Source of the DNA: Achromobacter animicus
Lineage (GTDB): Bacteria > Pseudomonadota > Gammaproteobacteria > Burkholderiales > Burkholderiaceae_B
NCBI RefSeq assembly: GCF_902859585.1
Contig: NZ_CADIJM010000004.1
Coordinates: forward strand, 353,581-417,580
Direction of reading: 5' to 3'
DNA length: 64,000 nt
Shown here: positions 8,847-17,513 of the stretch, one piece after another
Position numbering within the stretch: the first letter of the stretch is position 1
How the letters are laid out: each line of letters begins with the position of its first letter
The notes under the pieces: model-generated
What the model saw: the letters and a program-made list of their open reading frames with translations, nothing else
The model's database searches: none
What the model was told of the DNA's origin: nothing
Program-made: the position numbers and the translations under genes

Positions 8847-10388
8847 CTACAGCGCTTTGTAGGTGTCGCGCAGCACGTTCTTCTGAACCTTGCCCATCGT
8901 ATTGCGCGGCAGTTGGTCGATGATATGAACGCGCTTGGGCACCTTGAAGTTGGCGATGCGGCTCTTCAACTCCGCCTGCATGGCCGAGGCGTCCAGCGTC
9001 GCGCCGTCCTTGGGCACCACCACCGCCACGACGGCCTCGCCGAAGTCCGGATGCGGCACGCCGATCACCGCCGACTCCGACACGCCCGGCATGTCGTCGA
9101 TGAGCGTCTCGATCTCCTTGGGGTACACGTTGTAGCCGCCGGAGATGATCAGGTCCTTGCTGCGGCCGACGATCGACAGATAGTCGTCGGGCGCCGTGCG
9201 GCCGGCGGACTCGCCGCCCCAGCGGCCCACGTCGCCGGTCTTGAACCAGCCGTCGTCGGTGAATTCTTCGCGCGTCTTTTCCGGCATGCGCCAGTAGCCC
9301 GAGAACACGTTGGGACCGCGCACCTGCACGTTGCCGATCTCGCCGGGTGCGAGCGGCTTGCCGGCGTCGTCGACCACCCGGACATCCACACCCGGCAAGG
9401 CGCGGCCGACGGTGCCCGCCAGGCGCTCGCCCAACGCGGCGTCGTACGGGTTGGAGGTCAGCATGACGGTTTCGCTCATGCCGTAGCGCTCAAGAATGGG
9501 ATGGCCGCTGCGTTCCTTGAAGTCGGAGAACGTTTCGGCCAGCAGCGGCGCGGAGCCCGAGATGAACAGGCGCATGTTGGCGCAGACGTCCCGATTGAAG
9601 CGCGGATCGGCCAGCAGACGCACGTAGTAGGTCGGCACGCCCATCATCACGGTGCTTTGCGGCAGATAGTGCAGCGCCTGGTCGGCATCCAGCTTGGGCA
9701 GCCAGATCATCCGGGCGCCCGCCAGCAGCGCGCCGTGCGACGCGACAAACAGGCCGTGCACGTGGAAGATCGGCAGCATGTGCAGCAGCACGTCGTCCTC
9801 GCGCCAGCCCCAGTATTCGTGCAGGGTGCGCGCGTTGGCCGCCAGGTTGCCGTGCGAGAGCATCGCGCCCTTGCTGCGGCCCGTGGTGCCCGACGTGTAC
9901 AGGATGGCGGCCAGGTCGTCCGGCTTGCTTTCAACGGTCTTGAACGTCTGCGGCAGGCCGCCGGCCGCGTCCAGCAGCGTGCCGGTGCGGTCCTCGTCCA
10001 GCGTATAGACGTGCGGGCAGTTGGCCTTGTCGGCGGCGCGCTTGACCCAGTCCAGGTTCTTGCTGGCGCAGACCACGACGGACGGCTCGGCGTTGCCCAG
10101 GAAGTATTCGATTTCGGATTCGCGATACGCGGTGTTCAGCGGCAGGTACACGAGGCCGGCGCGCAGCGTGGCCAGGTACAGCAGCAGCGCCTCGGGCGAC
10201 TTTTCGACCTGCACGGCGACGCGCGCGCCGTCGGGCAGGTTCAGCGATTGCAGCAGGTTCGCCAGGCACGCGGTCGCGCGGTCGATGTCGTCCCAGGTGT
10301 ATTGGAGGTCGGGCGTTTCCAGCGCGACTTTGCTGCGGTCTTTGGGAAAGCCGCCTTGCAGGACAGCGTATAGGTTGGCGTTGCTCAC
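8847..10388 (-). CDS. matB: Malonyl-CoA synthetase (MatB-type acyl-CoA ligase)
   Basis: Predicted 513 aa. It activates malonate with ATP and CoA to malonyl-CoA. AMP-binding motifs are complete: P-loop AILYTSGTTGRSKGAMLSHGN, ERYGMSET, WFKTGDVG, the hinge region SIVGRSKDLIISGGYNVYPKEIE, and the catalytic Lys near the C-terminus in RNTMGKVQKN. I place the start at the GTG at 10388 (sequence VSNANLYAVLQ), 4 nt after the crotonase stop and downstream of GGAGA; the longer open frame overlaps that gene. Malonate specificity rests on overall resemblance and on the adjacent malonyl-CoA decarboxylase gene. Confidence 0.88.
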   Translation of the reverse strand: MSNANLYAVLQGGFPKDRSKVALETPDLQYTWDDIDRATACLANLLQSLNLPDGARVAVQVEKSPEALLLYLATLRAGLVYLPLNTAYRESEIEYFLGNAEPSVVVCASKNLDWVKRAADKANCPHVYTLDEDRTGTLLDAAGGLPQTFKTVESKPDDLAAILYTSGTTGRSKGAMLSHGNLAANARTLHEYWGWREDDVLLHMLPIFHVHGLFVASHGALLAGARMIWLPKLDADQALHYLPQSTVMMGVPTYYVRLLADPRFNRDVCANMRLFISGSAPLLAETFSDFKERSGHPILERYGMSETVMLTSNPYDAALGERLAGTVGRALPGVDVRVVDDAGKPLAPGEIGNVQVRGPNVFSGYWRMPEKTREEFTDDGWFKTGDVGRWGGESAGRTAPDDYLSIVGRSKDLIISGGYNVYPKEIETLIDDMPGVSESAVIGVPHPDFGEAVVAVVVPKDGATLDASAMQAELKSRIANFKVPKRVHIIDQLPRNTMGKVQKNVLRDTYKAL

Positions 10389-10392
10389 CTGT

Positions 10393-11202
10393 CTAGTCTC
10401 CGGTAAAGGATGGGTCTTCGCCGGCCAGGAAGGCGCGCACGCCCTCGCTGTGGTCCCGGCTTTCGGCATAGGAGAAATAATCGCGATACTCGTCCTCGGT
10501 CAAGGCGGCGCCGGTGGCGAGCCTGGCGGACAAGCGCTTGTTGATGCGGGCGGCCAGCGGCGCGCCCTGGGCGATGCGGTCGGCGCTGCGGCGGGCGGAC
10601 GTGGCCACGTCGCCGTCGTCGACGATGCGGGTCAAGAGACCCAGGTCTTTGGCTTCGGCGGCGCCGAACACCCGGCCTTCCAGCAGAATGGCCAGCGTGG
10701 CGGCCCTGCCCGCCAGCGCCAGCAGGCCGCGCATTTCGTCCGGGGCCATCGGAAAACCCAGGCGATTGATCGGCACGCCGAAGCGGGCCGACGCGCCGGC
10801 GATGCGCAGGTCGCACTGGCAGGCGATTTCCAGCCCACCCCCGACGCACACGCCGTCGATCTGCGCGATGACCGGTTGCGGGCATTCGGCCACGGCGCGC
10901 AGGGCGGGCGCCAGGATCTCGCGGTGATAGCGCTGCACGCCCGCCATGTCGGCGCGTTCGGCGGGGAACTCGCGGATGTCGGCGCCGGCGGCGAAGTTGC
11001 CGCCCTCGCCGCGCACGATCACGCAGCGCACGGCGTCATCCTGCGCGATGCGCGTGAAGACATCGCGCAGTTCGCGCCACATGCCCACCGTGATCGCATT
11101 CAGGCGCCCCGGGTGCGACAGCGTCACCCAGGCCAGATGCCCGTCGCGATCGAGCCGCACACTGCCTTGGCCTTGGCCTTGGCCTGCCACGTTCTCCGTC
11201 AT
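10393..11202 (-). CDS. Enoyl-CoA hydratase/isomerase family protein in the malonate operon
   Basis: Predicted 269 aa crotonase-fold protein. The oxyanion-hole segments NFAAGADIREF and GVCVGGGLEIACQCDL are present, keeping the Glu of the GGGxE position, but the second catalytic Glu (crotonase E164 position) is replaced (FGVPINRLG). That favours isomerase or another crotonase reaction over classical hydration. It sits between the decarboxylase and synthetase genes, an unusual extra member for a mat operon. The N-terminus contains a GQGQGQG run from a CCTTGG hexanucleotide repeat. AGGGGA precedes the ATG. Confidence 0.85.
   Translation of the reverse strand: MTENVAGQGQGQGSVRLDRDGHLAWVTLSHPGRLNAITVGMWRELRDVFTRIAQDDAVRCVIVRGEGGNFAAGADIREFPAERADMAGVQRYHREILAPALRAVAECPQPVIAQIDGVCVGGGLEIACQCDLRIAGASARFGVPINRLGFPMAPDEMRGLLALAGRAATLAILLEGRVFGAAEAKDLGLLTRIVDDGDVATSARRSADRIAQGAPLAARINKRLSARLATGAALTEDEYRDYFSYAESRDHSEGVRAFLAGEDPSFTGD
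11166..11187. repeat. Hexanucleotide microsatellite in the crotonase gene
   Basis: CCTTGG is repeated about three and a half times, encoding Gln-Gly repeats just after the start of the crotonase gene. Copy-number change would keep the frame, so it varies protein length only. Confidence 0.7.
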
Positions 11203-11254
11203 GTCCCCTGCCCTTGTTGTGATTGTCAGGAACCCGCCGCCGTGTGTCCGGCGG

Positions 11255-12571
11255 TCAGGCCACGCGCCCCACGCCGCGGCTGATCTGCGGCTTGCCCTCG
11301 TTCAGGCGCTGAAGGTTGGTGTCCAGTTCGTCAAGGTCATACAGGTAATTGACCATCATGGCGCACGACTGCTTGAGCCCCTTGGGCGAGGTGTCGGCCG
11401 CCCAGTTCAGGCGCTCGATCCGCGCGCCGTTGCCCAGATGAAAGCGCGCCACGGGATCGACCGGCAGACCGTTCTTCATCGACTGCAGATAGCAGGCCGC
11501 CAGCCGGAAGCCGGCGCGCTTGACCACGTCGGGCGCCTTGCCCTGCGCGGCCTTCGCCAGACGCGCGACCCAGCGCTGCCCGTCCGGCACGCCTTCACGC
11601 TGGCGGTCCTTGGCACGCGTCTTGTCTTCGCGCACGATCGCCTCGACGGCCTGCGCGTCCTGCTTGCCCAGCCAATCGGTAAAGCCCGGAATCGGCGACA
11701 AGGTGGCAAAGGCCTTCAGCTTGGGCAGTTCTTCCAGCAGCTGCTCGACCACGCGCTTGAGCAGGAAATTGCCGAAGCTGATGCCCTTGAGGCCCGGTTG
11801 CGTGTTCGAGATGGAGTAGAAGATCGCCCAGCGCGCCTTGTCCAGATCCTGCGGCGGCAGCGTGCTGTCCAGCAGCACCTGCACGTTGTCGGCCATCTGG
11901 CTGGCAAAGGCCACTTCCACGAAGATCAGCGGCACGCCCGGCATCTGCGGATGAAAGTACGCATAGCAGCGGCGGTCGGGCGCCACGCGGTGGCGCAGGT
12001 CGTCCCAGGATTTGATCTCGTGGACGGCCTCGTAAAGGATCAGCTTTTCCAGCAGCGACGCGGGCGAATCCCAGGTCAGCGGACGCAGTTCAAGCAAGCC
12101 CACGTCGAACCACGCAGACAGGAGGCCTTCCAGTTCCTTGTCCAGCGACTGGATGCCCGACACCTGCTTGCGCCAGCGCAGCATGTCCGCGCGCAATTCC
12201 ACCAGAAAGCGCAGGCCTTGCGGCTGGGCGTTGAACCGCTTGAAGAGGCGCACGCCCTCGCCGCCATCGCCCGCATACGTGGCGCGGATCTGCGCCAGCG
12301 CGGCCAGCATCAGGCGGCGATCCTTGCCGTCGGCCGCGGCGTATTGCTCGCACCAGCGGCGCGCCAGCTTGTTGGCGGCCACGTCGGTCAGGCGCGCCTC
12401 GAACAGGCGGCGGACTTCGGATTCGCTGGGCAGGCGCCCGCGCTCCCACAGCCGGCCCAGCCGCGTGATCAGGCTGGCGCTTTCCGCCGCAGCGGCGGCA
12501 TCGACCAGATCGGCCTCGGGCTCAGGCGTGCGTGCGCCGCGCGCGGGCGCGAGATTGGCGGGTGCGGACAT
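11255..12571 (-). CDS. matA: Malonyl-CoA decarboxylase
   Basis: Predicted 438 aa. It converts malonyl-CoA to acetyl-CoA and CO2. The C-terminal MCD domain carries the family's catalytic pair: Ser292 in LSPIPGFTDWL and His378 in FHLGNGAR (equivalent to human Ser329 and His423). The N-terminal helical domain spans about residues 30-200. The ATG at 12571 lies inside the end of the gntR gene, a 50-bp overlap, with GAGGAG 6 nt upstream; the open frame continues further but only through gntR. With MatB it makes a malonate to acetyl-CoA route. Confidence 0.93.
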   Translation of the reverse strand: MSAPANLAPARGARTPEPEADLVDAAAAAESASLITRLGRLWERGRLPSESEVRRLFEARLTDVAANKLARRWCEQYAAADGKDRRLMLAALAQIRATYAGDGGEGVRLFKRFNAQPQGLRFLVELRADMLRWRKQVSGIQSLDKELEGLLSAWFDVGLLELRPLTWDSPASLLEKLILYEAVHEIKSWDDLRHRVAPDRRCYAYFHPQMPGVPLIFVEVAFASQMADNVQVLLDSTLPPQDLDKARWAIFYSISNTQPGLKGISFGNFLLKRVVEQLLEELPKLKAFATLSPIPGFTDWLGKQDAQAVEAIVREDKTRAKDRQREGVPDGQRWVARLAKAAQGKAPDVVKRAGFRLAACYLQSMKNGLPVDPVARFHLGNGARIERLNWAADTSPKGLKQSCAMMVNYLYDLDELDTNLQRLNEGKPQISRGVGRVA

Positions 12572-13274
12572 GGGCGGGCTCCTCGATGACGATGGGATCG
12601 GACGGCGCCGCATCGGCGGCGTCTTCGTTGCTAAGGACGCGCAGCGCTTCAAGCTGGCGCATCAGATGGGTGTGCGCCAGCGCCTGCGCGGCGTCGGAAT
12701 CATGGGCCTTCAGGGCCTCGAAGATGGCAAGGTGTTCGGCGCAGGATTGCTCGATACGGCCGGGCCGCGACAGGCTGCGATGGCGCGACAGGCTCAGCAC
12801 CTTGCGCAGATTGCCCACCATGTCGGACAGCCATTGGTTGCCGGCCAGCGCCTGGACGGCTTCGTGGATGAGGTAATTGGTCTTGTAGTAGGCGTCGATG
12901 CGGCCCGCCTTCGCATGGCCGGCCAGCGCGGCGTGCAGCGGTTCCAGTTCGGCCAGCTGCGCGTCGGTGGCCTTGCGCGCGGCCTCGAAGGCGCAGCGCC
13001 CTTCCAGCATGGCCATCAGCGGGAAGATGTCTTCCAGATCCTGGGCGGACAGTTCGTTGACGAAGCAGCCGCGGCGGGGTTCCAGCCGGACCAGCCCTTC
13101 GGTCGCCAGCACCTTCAGCGCCTCGCGCAGCGGCGTGCGCGAAATGCCCATTTCGCCAGCCAGGCGGAGTTCATCGATCCATTCGCCGTTACGCAGCGAC
13201 CGCGCATGGATCATGCCGCGCAGGCGGTCCGCGACTTCCAGATACAGGGCTTGCCGGACGATAGGTAGGGTCAT
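12522..13274 (-). CDS. matR: GntR-family (FCD) regulator of the malonate operon
   Basis: Predicted 250 aa. An N-terminal winged helix-turn-helix (VADRLRGMIHARSLRNGEWIDE, then ISRTPLREALKVLATEGLVRLEPRRGCFV, residues 13-75) is followed by an FCD all-helical ligand domain with metal-binding His residues (about 95-225). As first gene of the operon it probably represses its own transcript and is relieved by malonate or malonyl-CoA, as described for MatR of rhizobia. A perfect 16-bp palindrome lies 26 nt upstream of its ATG. The gene symbol is by analogy. Confidence 0.85.
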   Translation of the reverse strand: MTLPIVRQALYLEVADRLRGMIHARSLRNGEWIDELRLAGEMGISRTPLREALKVLATEGLVRLEPRRGCFVNELSAQDLEDIFPLMAMLEGRCAFEAARKATDAQLAELEPLHAALAGHAKAGRIDAYYKTNYLIHEAVQALAGNQWLSDMVGNLRKVLSLSRHRSLSRPGRIEQSCAEHLAIFEALKAHDSDAAQALAHTHLMRQLEALRVLSNEDAADAAPSDPIVIEEPAHVRTRQSRARARRTHA

Positions 13275-13299
13275 GGGCAGACGGCGGGGAAATGCCGTA

Positions 13300-13315
13300 A
13301 TTCATAATTATGAAT
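13300..13315. promoter_or_regulatory. Perfect palindrome, candidate operator for the GntR regulator
   Basis: ATTCATAATTATGAAT is a 16-bp perfect palindrome in AT-rich sequence just upstream of the regulator ATG. Placement and symmetry fit a dimeric FCD-type repressor overlapping the promoter. Confidence 0.65.
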
Positions 13316-13462
13316 AAGCCGATGATAGACCCGGGTGGGAAGAAAGGTAAACCCCGCGTGACCTGGGACCTACCCTAACAGCGGATCACCGAAGCCTTCG
13401 CGCAGGTTGAATCGCTGGACCGGGACGATTCGGAATGAATCCGCCGATGGCGCGTGCGTCCA

Positions 13463-14233
13463 TCAAAAATGCAGCACTCCGTCGACCGCGTGGCGCGTCA
13501 ACGATCGCGCCCAGCGGCGAGCCGGGAGCCCGTACTTCCCTTCCACGATCTCCGCGCGCGCCAGCAGTTCTGCCGGGGTGATCGCCAGGCTGGGGCCGGA
13601 AAACGCCAGAACGATCTGGTTGCCGGCCTCGACCTCGGGCAGCAGCACGATGCGATCGTCGAAGGCCTTGGACAGGTTGTCGATGTTCTTGCCGAAGCTT
13701 TCGTGCCGGCCGAACAGGTTCACGGCCAGGATGCCGACGTCGCCCAGGACCCGGCGGCAGTCGCGGTAGAACTTCACGCTGTCGCGTACCGGGCCCTCGG
13801 CGGCCGCGTCGTACAAGTCCACCATCAGCACCGGGCAGCGCCCGGCGTTCAACGGATCGGCCACCCACGCGCCGGCGTCGGCGTGTTCGACCTGCAAGCG
13901 GTTCGCGCCGGGCAGGCGGAAGAACATGTGGCAGGCGGCGGTGACGCGCGGATTCCATTCCACGGCCAGCAGCGGGCCGCGCGTGTGCTTGGCGCAGAAG
14001 CGCGCCAGCGACCCGGCGCCCAGGCCCAGCATGCCGATGGCCTCTTCCTTCGGCGGCTCCAGGAACAGCAGCCAGGCCATCATCTGCGCGGTGTATTCCA
14101 GCACCAGATCGGCGGGGCTCTTGATGTTCATCGCGCCCTGCACCCATTCGGTGTTGAAGTGCAGATATCGGACGCCGTCGGCTTCGGAAAGCGTCGGCTG
14201 GTCGAGTTCGGAGGGGAAGTTGGATTTGTACAT
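13463..14233 (-). CDS. Spermidine-synthase-fold protein
   Basis: Predicted 256 aa. It has the SAM/dcSAM-binding fold of the spermidine synthase family: WLLFLEPPKEEAIGMLGLGAGSLARFC (residues about 54-80), AVEWNPRVTAAC, and VLMVDLYDAAAEGP at the catalytic-acid position. It lacks the DFPDPxx signature of true aminopropyltransferases such as the one at the left edge, so the reaction may differ or be methyl transfer. It stands alone between two clusters, with a poor ribosome site. Function beyond the fold is unassigned. Confidence 0.8.
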   Translation of the reverse strand: MYKSNFPSELDQPTLSEADGVRYLHFNTEWVQGAMNIKSPADLVLEYTAQMMAWLLFLEPPKEEAIGMLGLGAGSLARFCAKHTRGPLLAVEWNPRVTAACHMFFRLPGANRLQVEHADAGAWVADPLNAGRCPVLMVDLYDAAAEGPVRDSVKFYRDCRRVLGDVGILAVNLFGRHESFGKNIDNLSKAFDDRIVLLPEVEAGNQIVLAFSGPSLAITPAELLARAEIVEGKYGLPARRWARSLTRHAVDGVLHF

Positions 14234-14274
14234 GGGCGCGATTGTAGGCCGGCCGCCCCGTCCCCGGCCGCCGA

Positions 14275-15294
14275 TTACGCCGCTGCTTCCCAGATGCGCT
14301 CGAGCAGGTCCGGGCCGGACACTTCAGCCTCCAGGCTGGCCGACAGCCGCAGGACGCGCTTCAGGTACAGATGCGCATCGCACTCCCAGGTCACGCCCAG
14401 CGCACCATGCGTCTGGATCGCGTTCTGGGTGGCGCGGCGGCTGGCTTCGACGGCCAGCAGCGGCGCGAACAGGCAATCGGTTGCCGCCGACGCCGCGCGG
14501 TCATCCAGCGCCGATGCCGCCGCCCAGCCCGCCAGCCGCGCATCGTCCAGCGCCATCCAGTCCTCGGCCAGCCGATGCTTGATCGCCTGATTGGCGCCGA
14601 TCGCGCGGCCGAACTGCTGGCGCTCGCGGGCGTACGACGCGGCCATGTCCAGCGCCGCCGAAGCCGCCCCCAGCATTTCCGCCGACCGCAGCAAGCGCAG
14701 ACGCGTGCGAAGCAGATGCCACGTGCCCGGCTTGACCTGGACATCGGTGCTTTCCAGGACCGCGGGATCCGCCGCGACCCCGACCGGCATGGTCGGATCC
14801 AATCCCGCCACGCCCGCCACAGGTAACAGCAAATCCAGACGCACGGACGCCGGACCAGCCTCGCGCACGGCAAGCGCGCGCACGCCCTCGCCGGCGCCTT
14901 CGATGAAGGCCGACCCGTCAGGGCGCAGTGCCGCATCGGCGTACCAGGTATCGCCGGCCATCATGTCGCCGGCCCATTGCGCGATAGCCCCACCCGCCTC
15001 GCACAGCGTCGGCAGCATCACCATGTTGGACACGAGCGGCAGGCTCAGCAGATGGCGCCCCGCTTCCTCGGCGACGATCCAGGCCTCGCGCATGCCCAAG
15101 CCGAGTCCGCCTTGTGCCTCGGGCGCCAGCAAGGCGGGCCAGCCCTGTTCGGCCAGATCGCGCCACAGCGCCTGGCGGGCCGGCGCATCTTGATGACACG
15201 CGCCGCGCGCGCCGGCCACCGGATGGCGCTGCGACAGGAAACGGTGCGCGGCGTCGCGCAGCATGCGCTGGTCTTCACTCAGATGCAGATTCAT
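14275..15294 (-). CDS. Acyl-CoA dehydrogenase, small subunit type
   Basis: Predicted 339 aa. An N-terminal ACAD helical domain (EDQRMLRDAAHRFLSQ), a degenerate middle domain and a C-terminal FAD domain with RQQFGRAIGANQAIKHRLAE and HGALGVTWECDAHLYLKR. It lacks the usual catalytic Glu segments, as in the beta subunits of mycobacterial FadE heterotetramers (FadE27/28/29 type). Its partner is the larger ACAD gene just upstream, 6 nt away, so the two probably form one alpha2-beta2 flavoenzyme oxidising a bulky acyl-CoA. Confidence 0.87.
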   Translation of the reverse strand: MNLHLSEDQRMLRDAAHRFLSQRHPVAGARGACHQDAPARQALWRDLAEQGWPALLAPEAQGGLGLGMREAWIVAEEAGRHLLSLPLVSNMVMLPTLCEAGGAIAQWAGDMMAGDTWYADAALRPDGSAFIEGAGEGVRALAVREAGPASVRLDLLLPVAGVAGLDPTMPVGVAADPAVLESTDVQVKPGTWHLLRTRLRLLRSAEMLGAASAALDMAASYARERQQFGRAIGANQAIKHRLAEDWMALDDARLAGWAAASALDDRAASAATDCLFAPLLAVEASRRATQNAIQTHGALGVTWECDAHLYLKRVLRLSASLEAEVSGPDLLERIWEAAA

Positions 15295-15300
15295 TTGCGG

Positions 15301-16509
15301 TCAGCCCTTGGGCAGGCCGAGCATCTGCTCGGCGATGATGTTGCGCTGGATCTCGGACGTGCCGGCCAGGATGGTTTCGGCCCGCGACCATAGATAGGCG
15401 TGCGTCAGCGACGCCGCGCGGGTGTCAGCTGCGTCCACGCCCAGGCAGGCGTCCTCGCCCAGCAATTGCATGGACAGTTCGAGCAGGCGCTGGTGCGCCT
15501 CGCTCCAGTGGATCTTGGTGGACGATCCTTCCGGTCCGGGCGGATCGCCCCGCATCGCGGCGGCCAGCGCGCGCTGCGATTTCAGCGCCAGCACGTGGCT
15601 GTCGGCCGCCAGCCGCGCCCAGCGATGCCGCACCGATGCCGATGCCGACGACGCCGGCACGCTGCCCTGCTTGTCCGCCTGCAGCGCCAGCGCGCGCACC
15701 TGACGCAGCTCCTGCGAAAAACGCACGAGTCGCGGGATGAAATACGTGCCGCGCTCGAAGCTTGCGGCCGCCATCGCGATGCGCCAGCCCTGGTTCAATC
15801 CGCCCAGCAGCGCGTCCTGCGGAACGAACACGTCCTCGAAAAAGACCTCGCAGAACTCGGCTTCGCCCGTGAGCTGGCGGATGGGTTCGACCCGCACGCC
15901 GGGACTGCGCATATCCACGAGCAGGAAGCTCAGGCCTTTGTGCCTGGACGCGTCCGGATCGGTGCGCGCCAGCACGAAGCACCACTGCGCCCGGTCCGCA
16001 AACGAGGTCCAGATCTTGTGACCGTTCACGCGGAAGCCGCCCGGCGCCGGTTCCGCCCGCGTACGCACGGCGGCCAGGTCGGACCCGGCGCCCGGCTCTG
16101 AATATCCCTGGCACCACACCTCGCGGTTCGACAGGATGCCGGGCAGAAAGCGTTGCTTCTGCGCCTCGGACCCGAAATGCAGCAGGGTAGGCGCCAGGAT
16201 GCCGTGGCCGATCAGGTTCACGCCCAGCGGCGCGCCGCAACGCGCGTGCTCTTCATGGAAGACCGCCTGGCGCGACAGCGGCAGCGCCTTGCCGCCGTAT
16301 GCCGCCGGCCAGCCCAGCCCGGACCAGCCGTTTGCGCACAGCGTGTCTTCCCAGGCGCGCCGGTAGTCCAGATTGCGCGGGTCGGACCCGCCGGGCCAGG
16401 ACCGTGCAAACGCTGCGTAGGCCGTGTCGAGCCAGCCCCGAAGCGTCTGCCGGAACGCCTCGTCGTCAAGCGCCGCGCTGTCGGGCACGGCGGTTTGCTG
16501 CATCGTCAT
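15301..16509 (-). CDS. Acyl-CoA dehydrogenase, large (catalytic) subunit type
   Basis: Predicted 402 aa. All ACAD domains are present: WCQGYSEPGAGSDLA (135-146) for FAD/substrate binding, KIWTSFADRAQW, and a C-terminal AGTSEIQRNIIAEQMLGLP. The MCAD-type Glu is Ala in AGTSE; Glu252 in SFERG is the likely catalytic base, as in isovaleryl-CoA dehydrogenase and FadE26-type subunits. It starts 3 nt after the Bug receptor stop, with GAGG before the ATG. With the 339-aa neighbour it probably forms a heteromeric enzyme. The acyl substrate is unknown. Confidence 0.88.
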   Translation of the reverse strand: MTMQQTAVPDSAALDDEAFRQTLRGWLDTAYAAFARSWPGGSDPRNLDYRRAWEDTLCANGWSGLGWPAAYGGKALPLSRQAVFHEEHARCGAPLGVNLIGHGILAPTLLHFGSEAQKQRFLPGILSNREVWCQGYSEPGAGSDLAAVRTRAEPAPGGFRVNGHKIWTSFADRAQWCFVLARTDPDASRHKGLSFLLVDMRSPGVRVEPIRQLTGEAEFCEVFFEDVFVPQDALLGGLNQGWRIAMAAASFERGTYFIPRLVRFSQELRQVRALALQADKQGSVPASSASASVRHRWARLAADSHVLALKSQRALAAAMRGDPPGPEGSSTKIHWSEAHQRLLELSMQLLGEDACLGVDAADTRAASLTHAYLWSRAETILAGTSEIQRNIIAEQMLGLPKG

Positions 16510-16512
16510 GCC

Positions 16513-17481
16513 TCACTCCAGCCGGATGTTCGAGTCGCGCGCCACCTTGGCCCAGGTCGCTACGTCTTTCTGGATGAACGCGCCGAAGGCTTTGGGATCA
16601 CTGCCGATGATGTCCAGCCCCAGCCCCTCGAACTGCTTCTTCACGTCGGGCTGCTGCAGGATCTGCGCCAGGTTCTGGTAGAGCTTGTCGATCACGGGCT
16701 GCGGCGTGCGCGCGGGCGCGACCAGACCCAGCCACGGCATGGCCGAATAGCCCGGCAGGCCGGACGCATCCACCGTGGGCAACTCGGGCAATGACGCCGA
16801 AGGCTTGGCCGTCGTGACCGCCAGCGCGCGCAGCTTGCCGTCCTTGACGAAGGGGCCCGACGAGGCCCACGCATCGAACATCACCTGCAGACGCCCCGCA
16901 ACCAGGTCGTTGAGCGCGGGCGCGCTGCCCTTGTAGGGGATGTGCGCCATCTGCACGCCGGCCATGCTGTTGAAGAGTTCGGCCTCCAGGTGGGTTGAAC
17001 TGCCCGTGCCGACGGAGCCGTAGCTCACCTTGCCCGGATTGGCCTTCAGGTAGGCGATCAGCTCGCCGACATTCTTGGCCGGCACCGACGGGTGGACACC
17101 CAGCACGTGAACCACCGACGCGACTTGCGTGATCGGGGCGAAGTCCTTGACCGGGTCGTAGTTGACCTTGGTGTAGATGCTGGGCGCGATGCCCAGCGAC
17201 GACGCGGCCATCAGCAGCGTGTAGCCGTCGGGCTCGGCGCGGGACACGTAATCGGACGCGATCATGGTGCCGCCGCCCGGCTTGTTTTCCACGATCACCG
17301 GCTGGCCTAGCTTTCCGCTCAACTTTTCGGCCAGCAGACGGCTCATGATGTCGGTCGCGCCGCCGGGCGAGAACGGCACCACGATACGCACGGGCCGCGC
17401 GGGGTAGTTGTCCTGGGCTTGCGCGACGCTCGTGGCGCCGATGCAGGCCAGTGCGACGCCGGCCAATATTGTCTTGATCAT
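16513..17481 (-). CDS. Bug-family tripartite tricarboxylate receptor
   Basis: Predicted 322 aa. Signal peptide 1-22 (MIKTILAGVALACIGATSVAQA), then DNYPARPVRIVVPFSPGGATDIMSRLLAEKL and VENKPGGGTMIASDYV, the Bug signature, and GSVGTGSSTHLEAELFN around the carboxylate site. Start ATG at 17481 follows AGGAGGAGA; the longer open frame overlaps the synthetase gene. It lies inside the acyl-CoA catabolic operon between the CoA ligase and dehydrogenase genes, so it probably captures the organic acid that the cluster degrades. No TctA/TctB partner is nearby. Confidence 0.92.
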   Translation of the reverse strand: MIKTILAGVALACIGATSVAQAQDNYPARPVRIVVPFSPGGATDIMSRLLAEKLSGKLGQPVIVENKPGGGTMIASDYVSRAEPDGYTLLMAASSLGIAPSIYTKVNYDPVKDFAPITQVASVVHVLGVHPSVPAKNVGELIAYLKANPGKVSYGSVGTGSSTHLEAELFNSMAGVQMAHIPYKGSAPALNDLVAGRLQVMFDAWASSGPFVKDGKLRALAVTTAKPSASLPELPTVDASGLPGYSAMPWLGLVAPARTPQPVIDKLYQNLAQILQQPDVKKQFEGLGLDIIGSDPKAFGAFIQKDVATWAKVARDSNIRLE

Positions 17482-17513
17482 GCTTGTCTCCTCCTGAGGA
17501 ATGCGCAGACGCG

